From the NCBI GenBank assembly GCA_900551455.1, contig URVV01000007.1, positions 1-59,850 on the forward strand: 59,850 bases of DNA, read 5' to 3'. A model generated the notes under the pieces. It had not been told where the DNA came from. It saw only the letters and a list, made by a program, of their open reading frames with translations, and did no database searches. This document shows positions 7,606 through 17,026 of this stretch, one piece after another. This DNA comes from an uncultured Mycoplasmatota bacterium (lineage in GTDB: Bacteria > Bacillota_I > Bacilli_A > RF39 > UBA660). Positions within the stretch are counted from its first letter, which is position 1; every line of letters starts with the position of its first letter. The position numbers and the translations under genes are program-made.

Positions 7606-8706
7606 TTACACATTAAATCTAAAATAACAAATATCACCATCTTGCATTACATAATCTTTTCCTTCAAGTCTCATTTTTCCATTCTCTTTAACATCTTTCT
7701 CTGATCCATATTTAATTAAATCATCATAACTCATAACCTCTGCCCTAATAAAGCCTCTCTCAAAATCACTATGAATTATTCCTGCACACTGTGGAGCCTT
7801 AGTACCTTTTTTAAAAGTCCAAGCTCTTACTTCATCACTACCAGCTGTAAAGAAAGTTGCCAGACCTAATAATGAATATGTCTTTTTAATCAATTGATCT
7901 AATCCAGATTCTGCTATCCCTAAATCGCTTAAAAATTCTTTCTTATCATCATCATTAAGCTCTGCTAATTCACTCTCTATCTTAGCACATATCATCACTA
8001 CTTCACTGCCTTCTTCTCTAGCATATGATACTACCTTATTATAATAATCATTTCCCCCATTAATAATATCATCTTCACTAACATTAGCTACATATATCAT
8101 AGGTTTTAATGTAATTAAACAAAATGACTTTATAACCTCTAATTCTTCATCATTAAGATCCATCTTTCTAACAGGAATATTTTGTATTAACCCTTCCTTA
8201 ATCTTCTTTAAAGTTGCAATCTCTAACAATTCCTGTTTATCTTTGGTCATCTCTGCCTTTTTACCAATACGATTGATTCTATTCTCAACAATTTCTAAAT
8301 CTGACATAACTAATTCTACATTAATAACCTCTATATCCCTAATAGGATCTACACTATTATCAACGTGAATAATATTTTTATCATCAAAACATCTTACCAC
8401 TTCAACTACCGCATCTACTTCTCTTATATGAGATAAAAATTTATTACCAAGTCCTTCTCCTGAAGATGCTCCTTTAACTAAACCTGCTATATCAGTAAAT
8501 TCATAAGTCGTAGGTATTGTTTTATTAGGTATATACATTTCTTCCAAAACTTGTACTCTTTTATCAGGTACCGTAACTATCCCCACATTAGGATCAATTG
8601 TTGCAAAAGGATAATTAGCAGCCAATATATTCTTTTTAGTAATTGCATTAAATAACGTAGACTTTCCTACATTAGGAAGTCCCACAATTCCCGCAGTTAA
8701 ACTCAT
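7606..8706 (-). CDS. ychF: Ribosome-associated ATPase YchF (Obg-like, TRAFAC)
   Basis: At 366 aa this is the full family length. The P-loop GLPNVGKS lies at residues 8-15, followed by the DPNVGIV switch region and DIAGLVKGASSGEGLG, the G3 region typical of YchF/OLA1. The C-terminal part contains FFTAGSDEVRAWTF and the TGS domain up to QDGDICYFRFNV. These proteins hydrolyse ATP, bind the 70S ribosome and influence translation and stress responses. The start ATG at 8706 follows GAAAGAAGGAAT. It is probably a single-gene unit; abgT and the DUF951 gene lie upstream on the same strand but are separated by a terminator. Confidence 0.95.
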   Translation of the reverse strand: MSLTAGIVGLPNVGKSTLFNAITKKNILAANYPFATIDPNVGIVTVPDKRVQVLEEMYIPNKTIPTTYEFTDIAGLVKGASSGEGLGNKFLSHIREVDAVVEVVRCFDDKNIIHVDNSVDPIRDIEVINVELVMSDLEIVENRINRIGKKAEMTKDKQELLEIATLKKIKEGLIQNIPVRKMDLNDEELEVIKSFCLITLKPMIYVANVSEDDIINGGNDYYNKVVSYAREEGSEVVMICAKIESELAELNDDDKKEFLSDLGIAESGLDQLIKKTYSLLGLATFFTAGSDEVRAWTFKKGTKAPQCAGIIHSDFERGFIRAEVMSYDDLIKYGSEKDVKENGKMRLEGKDYVMQDGDICYFRFNV

Positions 8707-8830
8707 TTATATTCCTTCTTTCAGTATCTTATTATAACAAACAATTAACCATTAAACAATAAAATCTTTGTCATAACCCAAATTTTAAACCACTATTTCC
8801 TACCTTTTATCAGTACTCCAAAAAATTAAC

Positions 8831-8867
8831 TAAAAAATAAGAGGTAAAAGTAACTCTTACCTCTTAT
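8831..8867 (-). terminator. Terminator of the DUF951-abgT unit
   Basis: Eleven-base arms ATAAGAGGTAA (8837-8847) and TTACCTCTTAT (8857-8867) are followed on the minus strand by a T-run. It lies directly at the end of abgT. Confidence 0.85.
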
Positions 8868-10405
8868 TATAACATTACCCCTGTACTTAAACCTAAAGGT
8901 AATCCAATTATATAAAACGCAATAATAATTAACAACCATAATATTGAAAATGCTATCGAATAAGGAACCATTAAACTAAGCGCATCTGTCAAAGTAATAA
9001 CATTTTTCTTTTTACTATTATATATCTGTAAAAATCCGATCAAAATAACAAAATATGTAAATAAAGGTGTTACTCCTTTCGTTGCACTATCCGCAGCCCT
9101 AAATACCGCTTGAGCAAACTCTGGAGTAAAAGAACTTTGCATAAACATTGGTACAATTACCGGAGACATTATTGCCCATTTTGTACTAAGTGCTGGAACA
9201 AACAAATTACCAATCGCAATAACCATAAATGTAAATACAATTAAAACTAAACCAGTAAGTTGCAAATTATTAAGTAATTCTGATAAAGAAACTACTATAA
9301 ATACCCCAATATTAGTTTCTTTAAATATTAAACAAAATTGTGCAGCAAAAAATATCAATACTAATAATGAAGCAAACTCCTTTAAATAATAACTCATTCC
9401 ATTCATAATGTCTTTATTATTCTTAATAGTTTTAACCCTCATTCCGTAAACCATTCCAGCAATACCAAATAAAGCCGTAAATATTAATACTGAACCCTGT
9501 TTAAAATATGACCCATCTCCAAACAATTGAGCTACATATGTCTTTTCTTTAAGATTTAAAAACAAGCCAGAAAAAGGTAATCCAGGAATAATACAATATA
9601 ATAAAATTAAACCAACAACTAAAGTACACAATATTGCTATTACTACTCCCTTTTTCTCTTTTTTTGTAACCTCTTGTGATAACATTAATGCCTCATCTTC
9701 TAAAAGAGTATATCTTCCCAATTTAGGGACAACATACTTTTCAGTAATAATCATCCCCAAATATGCAATTAATAATGTCGCAAATATCATAAAAATTATA
9801 TTTCCGTGCAAACTAACAACATAATTCTGATCCAATATTTTCGTAGCATTTTGCGTATACGTAATCAAAGCATTATCAACACCATTTACCACAATATTTG
9901 CTCCATATCCGAAAGAAATACCCGCAAAAGCAGCACATACTCCTGCCGAAGGATGCCTTCCTAAATTCATAAACAATATTGCAGCCAATGGTACTAATAA
10001 TACATATGCCGCATCATTAAATAAAGAAGCAATAACCCCAAACAAAACAACTAAAAAAGTAAATAATTTCTTAGGTTTATCCTTAATAAGAATCTTAAAG
10101 AAAGCATTCAAAAAACCAGATTTATAAGCTACACCTATTCCCATAAGTCCCAATATTAAAGTTCCAAGAGGTGTAAAACTAGTAAAATTAGTAAGCATAT
10201 TACTAACTAAATACTGTAATCCCGTTCTATTAAATAAATTATTTATTGTTACTATTTTTGTTTCCAAATCGCCTGTTACACTATTAACATTATAATAAGT
10301 AGTCTCTAAATGTAAAATACTTCCAACACTACTAACTATCATAATGATTATTGTCAGTAGCAATAACAAAAATGCTGGATGTAATCTAAATTCCTTTTTC
10401 TTCAT
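8867..10405 (-). CDS. abgT: AbgT-family transporter (p-aminobenzoyl-glutamate type)
   Basis: This is a polytopic inner-membrane protein of 512 aa, the usual AbgT length. Many hydrophobic helices are visible, beginning with HPAFLLLLLTIIIMIVSS. The conserved loops include FGYGANIVVNGVD, IGNLFVPALSTKWAIMSP and FRAADSATKGVTPLFTYF. Family members import p-aminobenzoyl-glutamate or export antifolates using the ion gradient. Which applies here cannot be told from sequence. The ATG overlaps the stop of the upstream DUF951 gene by the ATGA arrangement, and GGTGG serves as its ribosome binding site, so the two are translationally coupled. Confidence 0.9.
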   Translation of the reverse strand: MKKKEFRLHPAFLLLLLTIIIMIVSSVGSILHLETTYYNVNSVTGDLETKIVTINNLFNRTGLQYLVSNMLTNFTSFTPLGTLILGLMGIGVAYKSGFLNAFFKILIKDKPKKLFTFLVVLFGVIASLFNDAAYVLLVPLAAILFMNLGRHPSAGVCAAFAGISFGYGANIVVNGVDNALITYTQNATKILDQNYVVSLHGNIIFMIFATLLIAYLGMIITEKYVVPKLGRYTLLEDEALMLSQEVTKKEKKGVVIAILCTLVVGLILLYCIIPGLPFSGLFLNLKEKTYVAQLFGDGSYFKQGSVLIFTALFGIAGMVYGMRVKTIKNNKDIMNGMSYYLKEFASLLVLIFFAAQFCLIFKETNIGVFIVVSLSELLNNLQLTGLVLIVFTFMVIAIGNLFVPALSTKWAIMSPVIVPMFMQSSFTPEFAQAVFRAADSATKGVTPLFTYFVILIGFLQIYNSKKKNVITLTDALSLMVPYSIAFSILWLLIIIAFYIIGLPLGLSTGVML

Positions 10406-10581
10406 AATACTTCCACCTTCTTTATCTTCTTATTAAATTCTACTCTACTCATCATCACAACTCTACCACAATTAATACATTTAATCTTTATATCAGCACC
10501 CACACGAACTACTTCAAATCTATTAGTTTTACAAGGATGTTCTTTTTTCATAACAACAATGCTTCCTAGCTTATATTCCAT
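10402..10581 (-). CDS. DUF951 family protein (YyzM-like, 59 aa)
   Basis: This short gene encodes a 59-aa basic protein beginning MEYKLGSIVVMKKEHPC. It contains CKTNRFEVVRVGADIKIKC and the pair CINC, which may form a small zinc-binding fold together with the upstream Cys. The pattern (lGDiVxmKKpHPCG…W.v.r.GaDikikC..C.r.vm..R..f) is that of DUF951, whose genes lie near ychF in many Firmicutes. The ATG at 10581 is preceded by AAAGGAG. The stop TGA overlaps the abgT start. Its function is unknown; a nucleic-acid-binding role is sometimes suggested from the fold, but this is not shown here. Confidence 0.88.
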   Translation of the reverse strand: MEYKLGSIVVMKKEHPCKTNRFEVVRVGADIKIKCINCGRVVMMSRVEFNKKIKKVEVL

Positions 10582-10640
10582 AATCTAACTCCTTTAAAAA
10601 ATTATATCATTATTTTTAAAATAAGTAAATTACTCTAATA

Positions 10641-10673
10641 ACAAAAACTTGTATACCTTCATATACAAGTTTA
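10641..10673 (-). terminator. Terminator downstream of trmL
   Basis: Perfect 11-bp arms AAACTTGTATA (10645-10655) and TATACAAGTTT (10662-10672) overlap the trmL stop codon and are followed on the minus strand by TTTTGTTATT. It would end the trmL unit. Confidence 0.75.
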
Positions 10674-11180
10674 ATCTTCTAATAAATAATCTTCACCCTT
10701 AAATGTTTCTACTCTTGACAAACCCGGATAATCCTGTTGCCTTAACACCTCATAAACCGCTATTGCTACACAATTAGAAACATTTAAACATCTGATATTT
10801 TCTGAACAAGGAATTCTTATACATTTATCCAAATAATTTCTAAGAATTTCTTTAGGAATCCCTGTACTCTCTTTTCCAAATATTAAATATATATTCTTAC
10901 TCCTATCACTAAAATCAATTTCCGTATGCGGTTTCTTGCCATATCTCGTAAAAAAATAATATTCTCCAGGATTCTTACTACAAAAATCATCAAAATCATC
11001 ATACAAAGTATATTTAACTTTATCCATATAATTAACAGCACTACGACGAATTATTCCATCATTAAGAGCAAATCCTAACGGCCTAATTAAATGAAGATGA
11101 ACTAAAGTACCAGCACAAGTTCTCATAATATTTCCAGTATTTTCTGGAATTTCTGGTTCAAATAATACTACATTAATCAT
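10671..11180 (-). CDS. trmL: tRNA (cytidine/uridine-2'-O-)-methyltransferase TrmL
   Basis: This is a SPOUT-class methyltransferase of 169 aa, which uses AdoMet to methylate the wobble ribose 34 of certain leucine tRNAs. The N-terminus LFEPEIPENTGNIMRTC is diagnostic for TrmL. The trefoil-knot AdoMet site is visible as LIFGKESTGIP and RIPCSENIRCLNVSNCVAI. The gene overlaps the upstream membrane-protein gene by eight bases, which implies co-transcription. Length and motifs are complete and the assignment is strong. Confidence 0.94.
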   Translation of the reverse strand: MINVVLFEPEIPENTGNIMRTCAGTLVHLHLIRPLGFALNDGIIRRSAVNYMDKVKYTLYDDFDDFCSKNPGEYYFFTRYGKKPHTEIDFSDRSKNIYLIFGKESTGIPKEILRNYLDKCIRIPCSENIRCLNVSNCVAIAVYEVLRQQDYPGLSRVETFKGEDYLLED

Positions 11181-11706
11181 TTAACTTATCCTCTATCTCA
11201 CTATTAACACCATTAACAAAATTTATAAACTTTAAAACATCATATCCATTATCCTTAATACTATATATTGATTTTAATTTACCCGAATCAAATATCAATA
11301 CACAAGGAACATCTCTAATACTAAGATTATTAAGACTATATTTACCATCCATTTCTAAAGCCTTATTCTTATCTTTAATATCATTTGTTATATCCAAATA
11401 AAGAACTTCTTTCGTAATTTTATGATTTCTAAAACTATCCTTAAGTTTTACTTCAAAATCACTTATTTCCTTATTATCAAGTACAGATACATATATTATA
11501 CTATTTGGATTTTCCACCAGATAATCATCTATTTCATTATAATTAATATAATCCATATATTTATCTAATATTGGTTTACTAACCTTATTCTTATCATACA
11601 CATTAAACCACATATAAAAATAATATAAAAGTAATAGTGTAATAATAATTACCACACCCAAAATAATATAATTTTTTTTAGGTATTACTCTAAGTTCTTC
11701 CTTCAT
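11173..11706 (-). CDS. Membrane-anchored protein with degenerate thioredoxin-like fold
   Basis: This 177-aa protein has a single N-terminal membrane segment (about residues 13-33, NYIILGVVIIITLLLLYYFY) with a basic leader KKN, so the rest should face outside. The extracytoplasmic part has strand-helix features of a thioredoxin-like fold, including NSIIYVSVLDN and a DVPCVLIFDSGK segment with the expected cis-Pro. No CxxC active site is visible where a redox protein would have it. It may therefore be a non-catalytic thioredoxin-fold protein. It precedes and overlaps trmL, although a functional link is not evident. The fold call is tentative. Confidence 0.6.
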   Translation of the reverse strand: MKEELRVIPKKNYIILGVVIIITLLLLYYFYMWFNVYDKNKVSKPILDKYMDYINYNEIDDYLVENPNSIIYVSVLDNKEISDFEVKLKDSFRNHKITKEVLYLDITNDIKDKNKALEMDGKYSLNNLSIRDVPCVLIFDSGKLKSIYSIKDNGYDVLKFINFVNGVNSEIEDKLND

Positions 11707-11768
11707 TCATAACATCCCTCTCTATTAACATTTTAGCAATTATTTATAAATTTGTAAATATATAATAC

Positions 11769-11797
11769 TTTAAAAATTACTCTAATTTTGTTATAAT
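11769..11797 (+). promoter_or_regulatory. Promoter of the rlmN-prpC-prkC block
   Basis: TTTAAA (11769-11774), 17 bases and TATAAT (11792-11797) precede rlmN. The -10 is perfect and the -35 is weak. Confidence 0.5.
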
Positions 11798-11843
11798 TTA
11801 AATATAACAAATCTATTTTATTTATATATGAAAGGAAGAACTT

Positions 11844-12872
11844 ATGAAAAATATTTTCAACATACCATATGAAGACCTAGAAAATTATTTTTTATCAATC
11901 AATGATAAAAAATATCGTGCCACTCAATTATACGATTACTTATATAAAAAAAGAATATATGATATAAATAATATGTCAAATTTGAGTAAAACTATAAAAG
12001 AAAGATTAAAAAATGATTTCGATTTTTCTTTCATAGAAATTATAGCAAAACAAAGTTCCAAAGACGTTATCAAATACCTATTCAAACTAGCCGATGGATC
12101 TACCATCGAATCAGTTTTAATGTACCACAATTACGGTATCAGTATTTGCGTATCATCCCAAGTAGGTTGCAATATGGGGTGTGCCTTTTGTGAAAGTGGT
12201 AGATTAAAAAAAGTTAGAAATCTAGAAACATATGAAATCGTCGAACAATTATTGTTAATTGAAAAAGATATTCAAGAAAGAATTACTCACGTTGTTGTTA
12301 TGGGAATCGGAGAACCATTCGACAACTACGATAATGTAATGAATTTTGTTAAAATAATTACTTCTCCAAAAGGAATTGACCTAGGAAAAAGACATATAAC
12401 TATTTCTACCTGTGGACTTATTCCAGGCATCAATAGATTTACTAAAGAATTTAGTCAAGTAAATCTTGCAATATCATTACACGCACCAAATGACGAATTA
12501 AGAAATAAACTTATGCCTATAAACAAAGTATACAAAATTAAAGATTTAATGAATACTATTAAAATGTATACTGCTACACATAACAGAAGAGTTACTTTTG
12601 AATACATAATGTTAGAAAATATAAATGACTCTAATGAATGTGCCAAAGAACTAGCAACTCTCCTTAAAGGTATTAACTGTTACGTTAACTTAATACCTTA
12701 CAATGAAACAGAAAATATTGCCTTTAAGCGAACAAAAAAGATGCAAATTTTGACATTTTATGATATACTTAAGAAAAGTGGAATAAACGTAACAATAAGA
12801 AAAGAATTTGGTGGTAAAGTTGACGCTGCCTGTGGACAACTAAGAGCTAAATTTAGCAAACTTAACCAATAA
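11844..12872 (+). CDS. rlmN: 23S rRNA/tRNA adenine-C2 methyltransferase RlmN
   Basis: This radical-SAM enzyme methylates C2 of A2503 in 23S rRNA and A37 in some tRNAs. It is 342 aa long. The iron-sulfur cluster motif CNMGCAFC lies at residues 109-116. The GEPFDNYDNV region and the C-terminal DAACGQL, containing the cysteine that carries the methyl group, are present. The start ATG at 11844 follows GAAAGGAAG. It leads a plus-strand run through prpC and prkC, the order seen in B. subtilis (rlmN-prpC-prkC-rsgA-rpe). All expected catalytic residues are visible. Confidence 0.96.
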   Translation: MKNIFNIPYEDLENYFLSINDKKYRATQLYDYLYKKRIYDINNMSNLSKTIKERLKNDFDFSFIEIIAKQSSKDVIKYLFKLADGSTIESVLMYHNYGISICVSSQVGCNMGCAFCESGRLKKVRNLETYEIVEQLLLIEKDIQERITHVVVMGIGEPFDNYDNVMNFVKIITSPKGIDLGKRHITISTCGLIPGINRFTKEFSQVNLAISLHAPNDELRNKLMPINKVYKIKDLMNTIKMYTATHNRRVTFEYIMLENINDSNECAKELATLLKGINCYVNLIPYNETENIAFKRTKKMQILTFYDILKKSGINVTIRKEFGGKVDAACGQLRAKFSKLNQ

Positions 12873-12892
12873 ATTCTCAAGGGAGGTATATT

Positions 12893-13633
12893 ATGCAAAC
12901 ATTTTATTTCACAGATCCTGGAAAAGTCAGATCTCACAACGAAGATAGCGTAACTATCATAAATAATGATAAACAAGAATTTGTACTAGCCATTGCAGAT
13001 GGAATGGGCGGACACAAAGCCGGTGAAGTTGCTTCAACAATAGCCATAGAGCATATAAGAAATAGTTTTTATAAATTAGACACAATGGGTACTAAAGAAG
13101 AGGCCATCGAATGGTTAAGAAAAATTGTCAAAGAAATAAATGCTGAAATATTCGCATATGCTAAAGATAATCCTGAAAGTAAAGGATTAGGAACAACTCT
13201 TGTCATTGCAATAAAAACAAATGATTACATTTTATATGGTAATATCGGAGACAGTTCCGGATATGTCATAAAAAATAATACTATTCATAAAGTAACAAAA
13301 GATCACACATACGTTGGAATGCTTCTAAATAATGGAAGACTAACTGAAGAAGAAGCCTTAAATCATCCTGGCAAAAATCTCTTAACAAGAGCTCTTGGAG
13401 CCAACGATCCAATCGAAATAGATATTTTTGATGTTGACACTTCAGTTAAAGGATTATTCCTATGTAGCGATGGTCTTACCAATATGTTAACTGATGAACA
13501 AATCGAGAAAATATTAAACAGTAATCTCCAAATTGAAGAAGCTGTCATAAAACTAGTTAAAAAAGCCAATTCAAGAGGAGGTACAGACAATATATCAATT
13601 GCATATTTAAAAAAAGAAAGTGGTGAACAGTAA
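12893..13633 (+). CDS. prpC: PP2C-family protein phosphatase PrpC
   Basis: This metal-dependent Ser/Thr phosphatase of 246 aa reverses phosphorylation by the partner kinase PrkC. PP2C motifs are clear: GKVRSHNEDS near the N-terminus, ADGMGGHKAGEVAS, LGTTLV, GNIGDSSGYV, LCSDGLTNML and GGTDNIS at the C-terminus. The ATG follows GGGAGGTATATT. Its stop overlaps the prkC start by one base (TAATG), so the two are translationally coupled. It is cytoplasmic, with no membrane segment. Confidence 0.96.
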   Translation: MQTFYFTDPGKVRSHNEDSVTIINNDKQEFVLAIADGMGGHKAGEVASTIAIEHIRNSFYKLDTMGTKEEAIEWLRKIVKEINAEIFAYAKDNPESKGLGTTLVIAIKTNDYILYGNIGDSSGYVIKNNTIHKVTKDHTYVGMLLNNGRLTEEEALNHPGKNLLTRALGANDPIEIDIFDVDTSVKGLFLCSDGLTNMLTDEQIEKILNSNLQIEEAVIKLVKKANSRGGTDNISIAYLKKESGEQ

Positions 13634-15483
13634 TGTTATCAAAGGGGCAAAAAATTAACGATCGCTACGAAATCGTTAAATCAATTGGCGAAGGTGGTAT
13701 GGCAAATGTCTACCTTGCAAACGACAAAATACTAGATCGTAAAGTAGCTATTAAAGTCTTACGTGGAGATCTTTCAGCAGACGAAAAATTTGTAAGAAGA
13801 TTTCAACGTGAAGCCTTATCCGTATCTAATCTATCCCATCCTAATATTGTCGAAGTCTACGATGTTGGCGAAGAAGACGGACAATATTATATTGTTATGG
13901 AATATATCGAGGGTAAAACTCTTAAACAACTCTTAAACAAAAGAGAATCTTTAACCTTAACTGAAGTTATTGATATTATGACCCAATTAACAGACGGAAT
14001 TGCTCACGCACACGAATCATATATTATTCATCGAGACATTAAACCTCAAAATATTATGATCGAAGATGACGGAAAAATAAAAATAACCGACTTTGGAATT
14101 GCTATGGCCCTAAATGCCACACAAATAACTCAAACTAATTCCGTAATGGGTAGTGTTCATTATCTACCACCAGAACAAGCCAGTGGTAAAGGAGCAACTA
14201 TTAAAGGAGATATATATTCTCTAGGAATACTAATGTATGAACTATTAACTGGTACTGTTCCTTTCAAAGGAGATAATGCCGTAGAAATAGCTTTAAAACA
14301 TATGAAAGACAAAATACCCAGCGTTAGAAAACAAAACCCTGCTATTCCTCAATCAGTAGAAAATATTATCCTAAAAGCAGCGGCCAAAAACCCAAGGAAC
14401 AGATATGAAACCGCAAGAGAAATGCACGAAGATCTAGTTACTTGTTTAAGTGAAGAGCACGCCAACGATAAAAAAATAACCTTCGAATATCCAGAAAATG
14501 ATATTGATGACTCTACACCTACACCAAAAGTAACCAAAAAAGTAGAAAAACCTAAAAAAGAAAACAATAAAACAATGGAAGATACAGAAGATCTAGTCAA
14601 AGAAATTAATGCCAAAGATATGGAAGAAGAAAAAGAAAATGACGATCCAGTTGAAGAATATTTTGAAGAACCAAAAAGAAGAAACACCCTAATAATTATC
14701 CTATCAATTTTCTTCCTCCTATTATTAATAACCGGAGGAATATTTTGGCTAATAACTACTAAAGAGGTCAAAGATGTTATCGTTCCCGATGTCGTAGAAA
14801 AAACTGTTGACGAAGCCATTGAAATTCTTACAAAAAACGGTTTTACCTACACAACAGAACAAAAAAATAGCGAAACCATTGAAAGTGGAAAAGTAATTAA
14901 AACCAATCCTAAAGCTGGAAGCACCAGAAAAAAAGGCGACACAATCACTATTGTCGAATCTATTGGTGGAAATTACACTTACTTAGAAAAATATATTGGA
15001 AAAAATTACACTGAAGTAAAAGCAAAATTAGAACTACTTAAAATACACGTCAACATTGAAAGAAAAGATGTAGAAGACAAAGAAAAATATAAAGGAAAAG
15101 AAAATATTATAATTGAACAATCACCTGCATACGATGAAAACAATCCTAAAAAAGTTCTTGAGCCCGGTGATACCGTAACCTTATACATTCCTAACATCGT
15201 TGACGAATATCCAGATATGGTTAGCGAAGGATGGAATTTAACTAATGCCATTGCTTTTGCCAAAGAAAAGAAAATAACCCTAACTGTTATTGATGCAAAT
15301 GGCAAAACCATTCCAAATAACGAATATTCAAAATATGAAAGCGGTATTATCACTAAACAATTCCGTAACGCCGGTGATACCATCATTGAAGGATGGAATT
15401 TAAAAATACAAATCAATTCAACCTATGAAGAACCAAAGCAAGAAGAAAATGAAGAAAATGAAGAAAATAAAACACAACCATAA
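13633..15483 (+). CDS. prkC: Membrane Ser/Thr protein kinase with PASTA repeats (PrkC/Stk)
   Basis: This is a 616-aa transmembrane kinase that senses cell-wall fragments and signals in growth and spore germination. The N-terminal kinase domain has the Gly loop GEGGMANV (about 19-26), catalytic Lys in AIKVLR (about 41), HRDIKPQN (about 133-140) and DFG (about 153-155). An acidic/Lys linker leads to one membrane helix at about residues 353-375. Three PASTA repeats follow, starting near VIVPDVVEKTVDEAI. The protein ends in a Glu-rich tail (EEPKQEENEENEENK). Muropeptide sensing is known for the family; here it is inferred. Confidence 0.96.
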   Translation: MLSKGQKINDRYEIVKSIGEGGMANVYLANDKILDRKVAIKVLRGDLSADEKFVRRFQREALSVSNLSHPNIVEVYDVGEEDGQYYIVMEYIEGKTLKQLLNKRESLTLTEVIDIMTQLTDGIAHAHESYIIHRDIKPQNIMIEDDGKIKITDFGIAMALNATQITQTNSVMGSVHYLPPEQASGKGATIKGDIYSLGILMYELLTGTVPFKGDNAVEIALKHMKDKIPSVRKQNPAIPQSVENIILKAAAKNPRNRYETAREMHEDLVTCLSEEHANDKKITFEYPENDIDDSTPTPKVTKKVEKPKKENNKTMEDTEDLVKEINAKDMEEEKENDDPVEEYFEEPKRRNTLIIILSIFFLLLLITGGIFWLITTKEVKDVIVPDVVEKTVDEAIEILTKNGFTYTTEQKNSETIESGKVIKTNPKAGSTRKKGDTITIVESIGGNYTYLEKYIGKNYTEVKAKLELLKIHVNIERKDVEDKEKYKGKENIIIEQSPAYDENNPKKVLEPGDTVTLYIPNIVDEYPDMVSEGWNLTNAIAFAKEKKITLTVIDANGKTIPNNEYSKYESGIITKQFRNAGDTIIEGWNLKIQINSTYEEPKQEENEENEENKTQP

Positions 15484-15491
15484 GGAGAAAT

Positions 15492-16322
15492 ATGACTGGA
15501 GTAATTATTAAAAATATTAGTAACGATTATACAATTGAATCAGACGGAAAACAATACACCTGTAAACCACGTGGCATTTTTAGACATCAACTAATTACCC
15601 CTTTAGTAGGAGATCACGTAATTTTTGATGAACAAAACCACTATATTACTAAAATACTACCCCGAAAAAACGAATTAATAAGACCAAGTATTGCCAATAT
15701 TGACATTGCTGTTATAGTTACAAGTGTAAAAGATCCCAATTTAGACACCCACTTACTTGACAAATTTCTAACTATTATCTCATATAACAACATTACTCCA
15801 ATTATCTATCTAACAAAATTAGATTTACTATCAACAAAAGAATTAAATAAAATCAACAATTATATTGAATATTATCAAAAAATTGGATATATTATATCCA
15901 CCAACAAAGATGACTTACTAGAAAAAATTCAAAACAAATTAGTAGTCTTTACTGGTCAAAGTGGTGCCGGAAAATCAACTCTCCTAAATAAAATTGACCC
16001 CACATTAAATCTCTATACCAATGAAATATCATATGCCCTAGGACGAGGAAAACATACCACAAGACATACAGAAATATATAAAACCAAAGGAGCCCTTATC
16101 GCAGACACTCCAGGATTTTCCAAAATAGACTTTTATAATATGACTCCTATAGACATAAGAGACAATATGAAAGAAATGTTTGATAACCTACCAAAATGCA
16201 AATATATTGACTGTCTCCATAATAAAGAAGACGGATGCTATGTAAAAAAATTAGTCGAAGATAAACTTATTCTTTCAAGTAGATACCAAAACTATCTTGA
16301 CTTCATAACAAAAAAAAGGTGA
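15492..16322 (+). CDS. rsgA: Ribosome small-subunit biogenesis GTPase RsgA
   Basis: This circularly permuted GTPase of 276 aa assists late 30S maturation. An N-terminal OB fold (GVIIKNISNDYTIESDGKQY) precedes the permuted G motifs: TKLDLL (G4), then GQSGAGKST (G1, about residues 154-162) and DTPGF (G3). The C-terminal zinc region contains CKYIDCLHNKEDGC. The ATG follows AAGGAGAAAT, eight bases after the prkC stop. The stop is TGA within AAAAGGTGA, which also forms the ribosome binding site of rpe. The order prkC-rsgA-rpe is conserved in Firmicutes. Confidence 0.95.
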   Translation: MTGVIIKNISNDYTIESDGKQYTCKPRGIFRHQLITPLVGDHVIFDEQNHYITKILPRKNELIRPSIANIDIAVIVTSVKDPNLDTHLLDKFLTIISYNNITPIIYLTKLDLLSTKELNKINNYIEYYQKIGYIISTNKDDLLEKIQNKLVVFTGQSGAGKSTLLNKIDPTLNLYTNEISYALGRGKHTTRHTEIYKTKGALIADTPGFSKIDFYNMTPIDIRDNMKEMFDNLPKCKYIDCLHNKEDGCYVKKLVEDKLILSSRYQNYLDFITKKR

Positions 16323-16326
16323 TAAA

Positions 16327-16953
16327 ATGATAAAAATATCCACATCAATTCTTACCGCAAAAAATCGACAAGAAAGTATAAATAAATTAAACAATACCAA
16401 TACCGACTATATCCACATCGACATTATGGATAATAAATTCGTCAAAAATTATCAATTTCCACCAAAAGAATTAAACGAATTACTTAAATTATCCACAAAA
16501 CCTGTTGATATTCACCTAATGGTAGAAGACCCTGAAAAATATATCAACAACTTTGTTGATAATAAAAACATTGAAACAGTTACTATCCACCTAGAAATAA
16601 ACAAAAACCTACCAAGTATTATTAAAAAAATAAAAGATTTAGGATTTCAAGCCGGATTAGCAATAAAACCCCAAACAAAAACGTCCCAATTAGATAAATA
16701 CTTAGACCTAATCGATTTAGTATTAGTAATGAGTGTAGAACCAGGATTCGGAGGCCAAACATTCATAAATAACACTTATCAAAAAATAAATGAAATAAAA
16801 AGCAAAAAACAAAATATCCTTATAGAAGTAGATGGTGGTATTAATAATACCAATATAAATACAATAAAAAATACCGCTGATATCGCTGTTGTTGGCAGTT
16901 ATATCACTAACAAAGAAGATTATAACGAAGCAATTAATACTTTAAAAAATTAG
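16327..16953 (+). CDS. rpe: Ribulose-phosphate 3-epimerase
   Basis: This is a TIM-barrel enzyme of 208 aa that interconverts ribulose-5-phosphate and xylulose-5-phosphate in the pentose phosphate pathway. Visible signatures are STSILTA at the N-terminus, the metal-site segments YIHIDIMDN and PVDIHLMVEDP, SVEPGFGGQ and VDGGINN. It is slightly shorter than typical (about 217 aa) but retains all active-site strands. The start follows AGGTGATAAA, four bases after the rsgA stop. No thiN follows it, unlike in B. subtilis. Confidence 0.94.
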   Translation: MIKISTSILTAKNRQESINKLNNTNTDYIHIDIMDNKFVKNYQFPPKELNELLKLSTKPVDIHLMVEDPEKYINNFVDNKNIETVTIHLEINKNLPSIIKKIKDLGFQAGLAIKPQTKTSQLDKYLDLIDLVLVMSVEPGFGGQTFINNTYQKINEIKSKKQNILIEVDGGINNTNINTIKNTADIAVVGSYITNKEDYNEAINTLKN

Positions 16954-17026
16954 TTGCTTTTTATATGTTTAAAAAAGATATTATTATCACATTATATTCA
17001 TAGAATGATATGAAAGGTGATATAAA

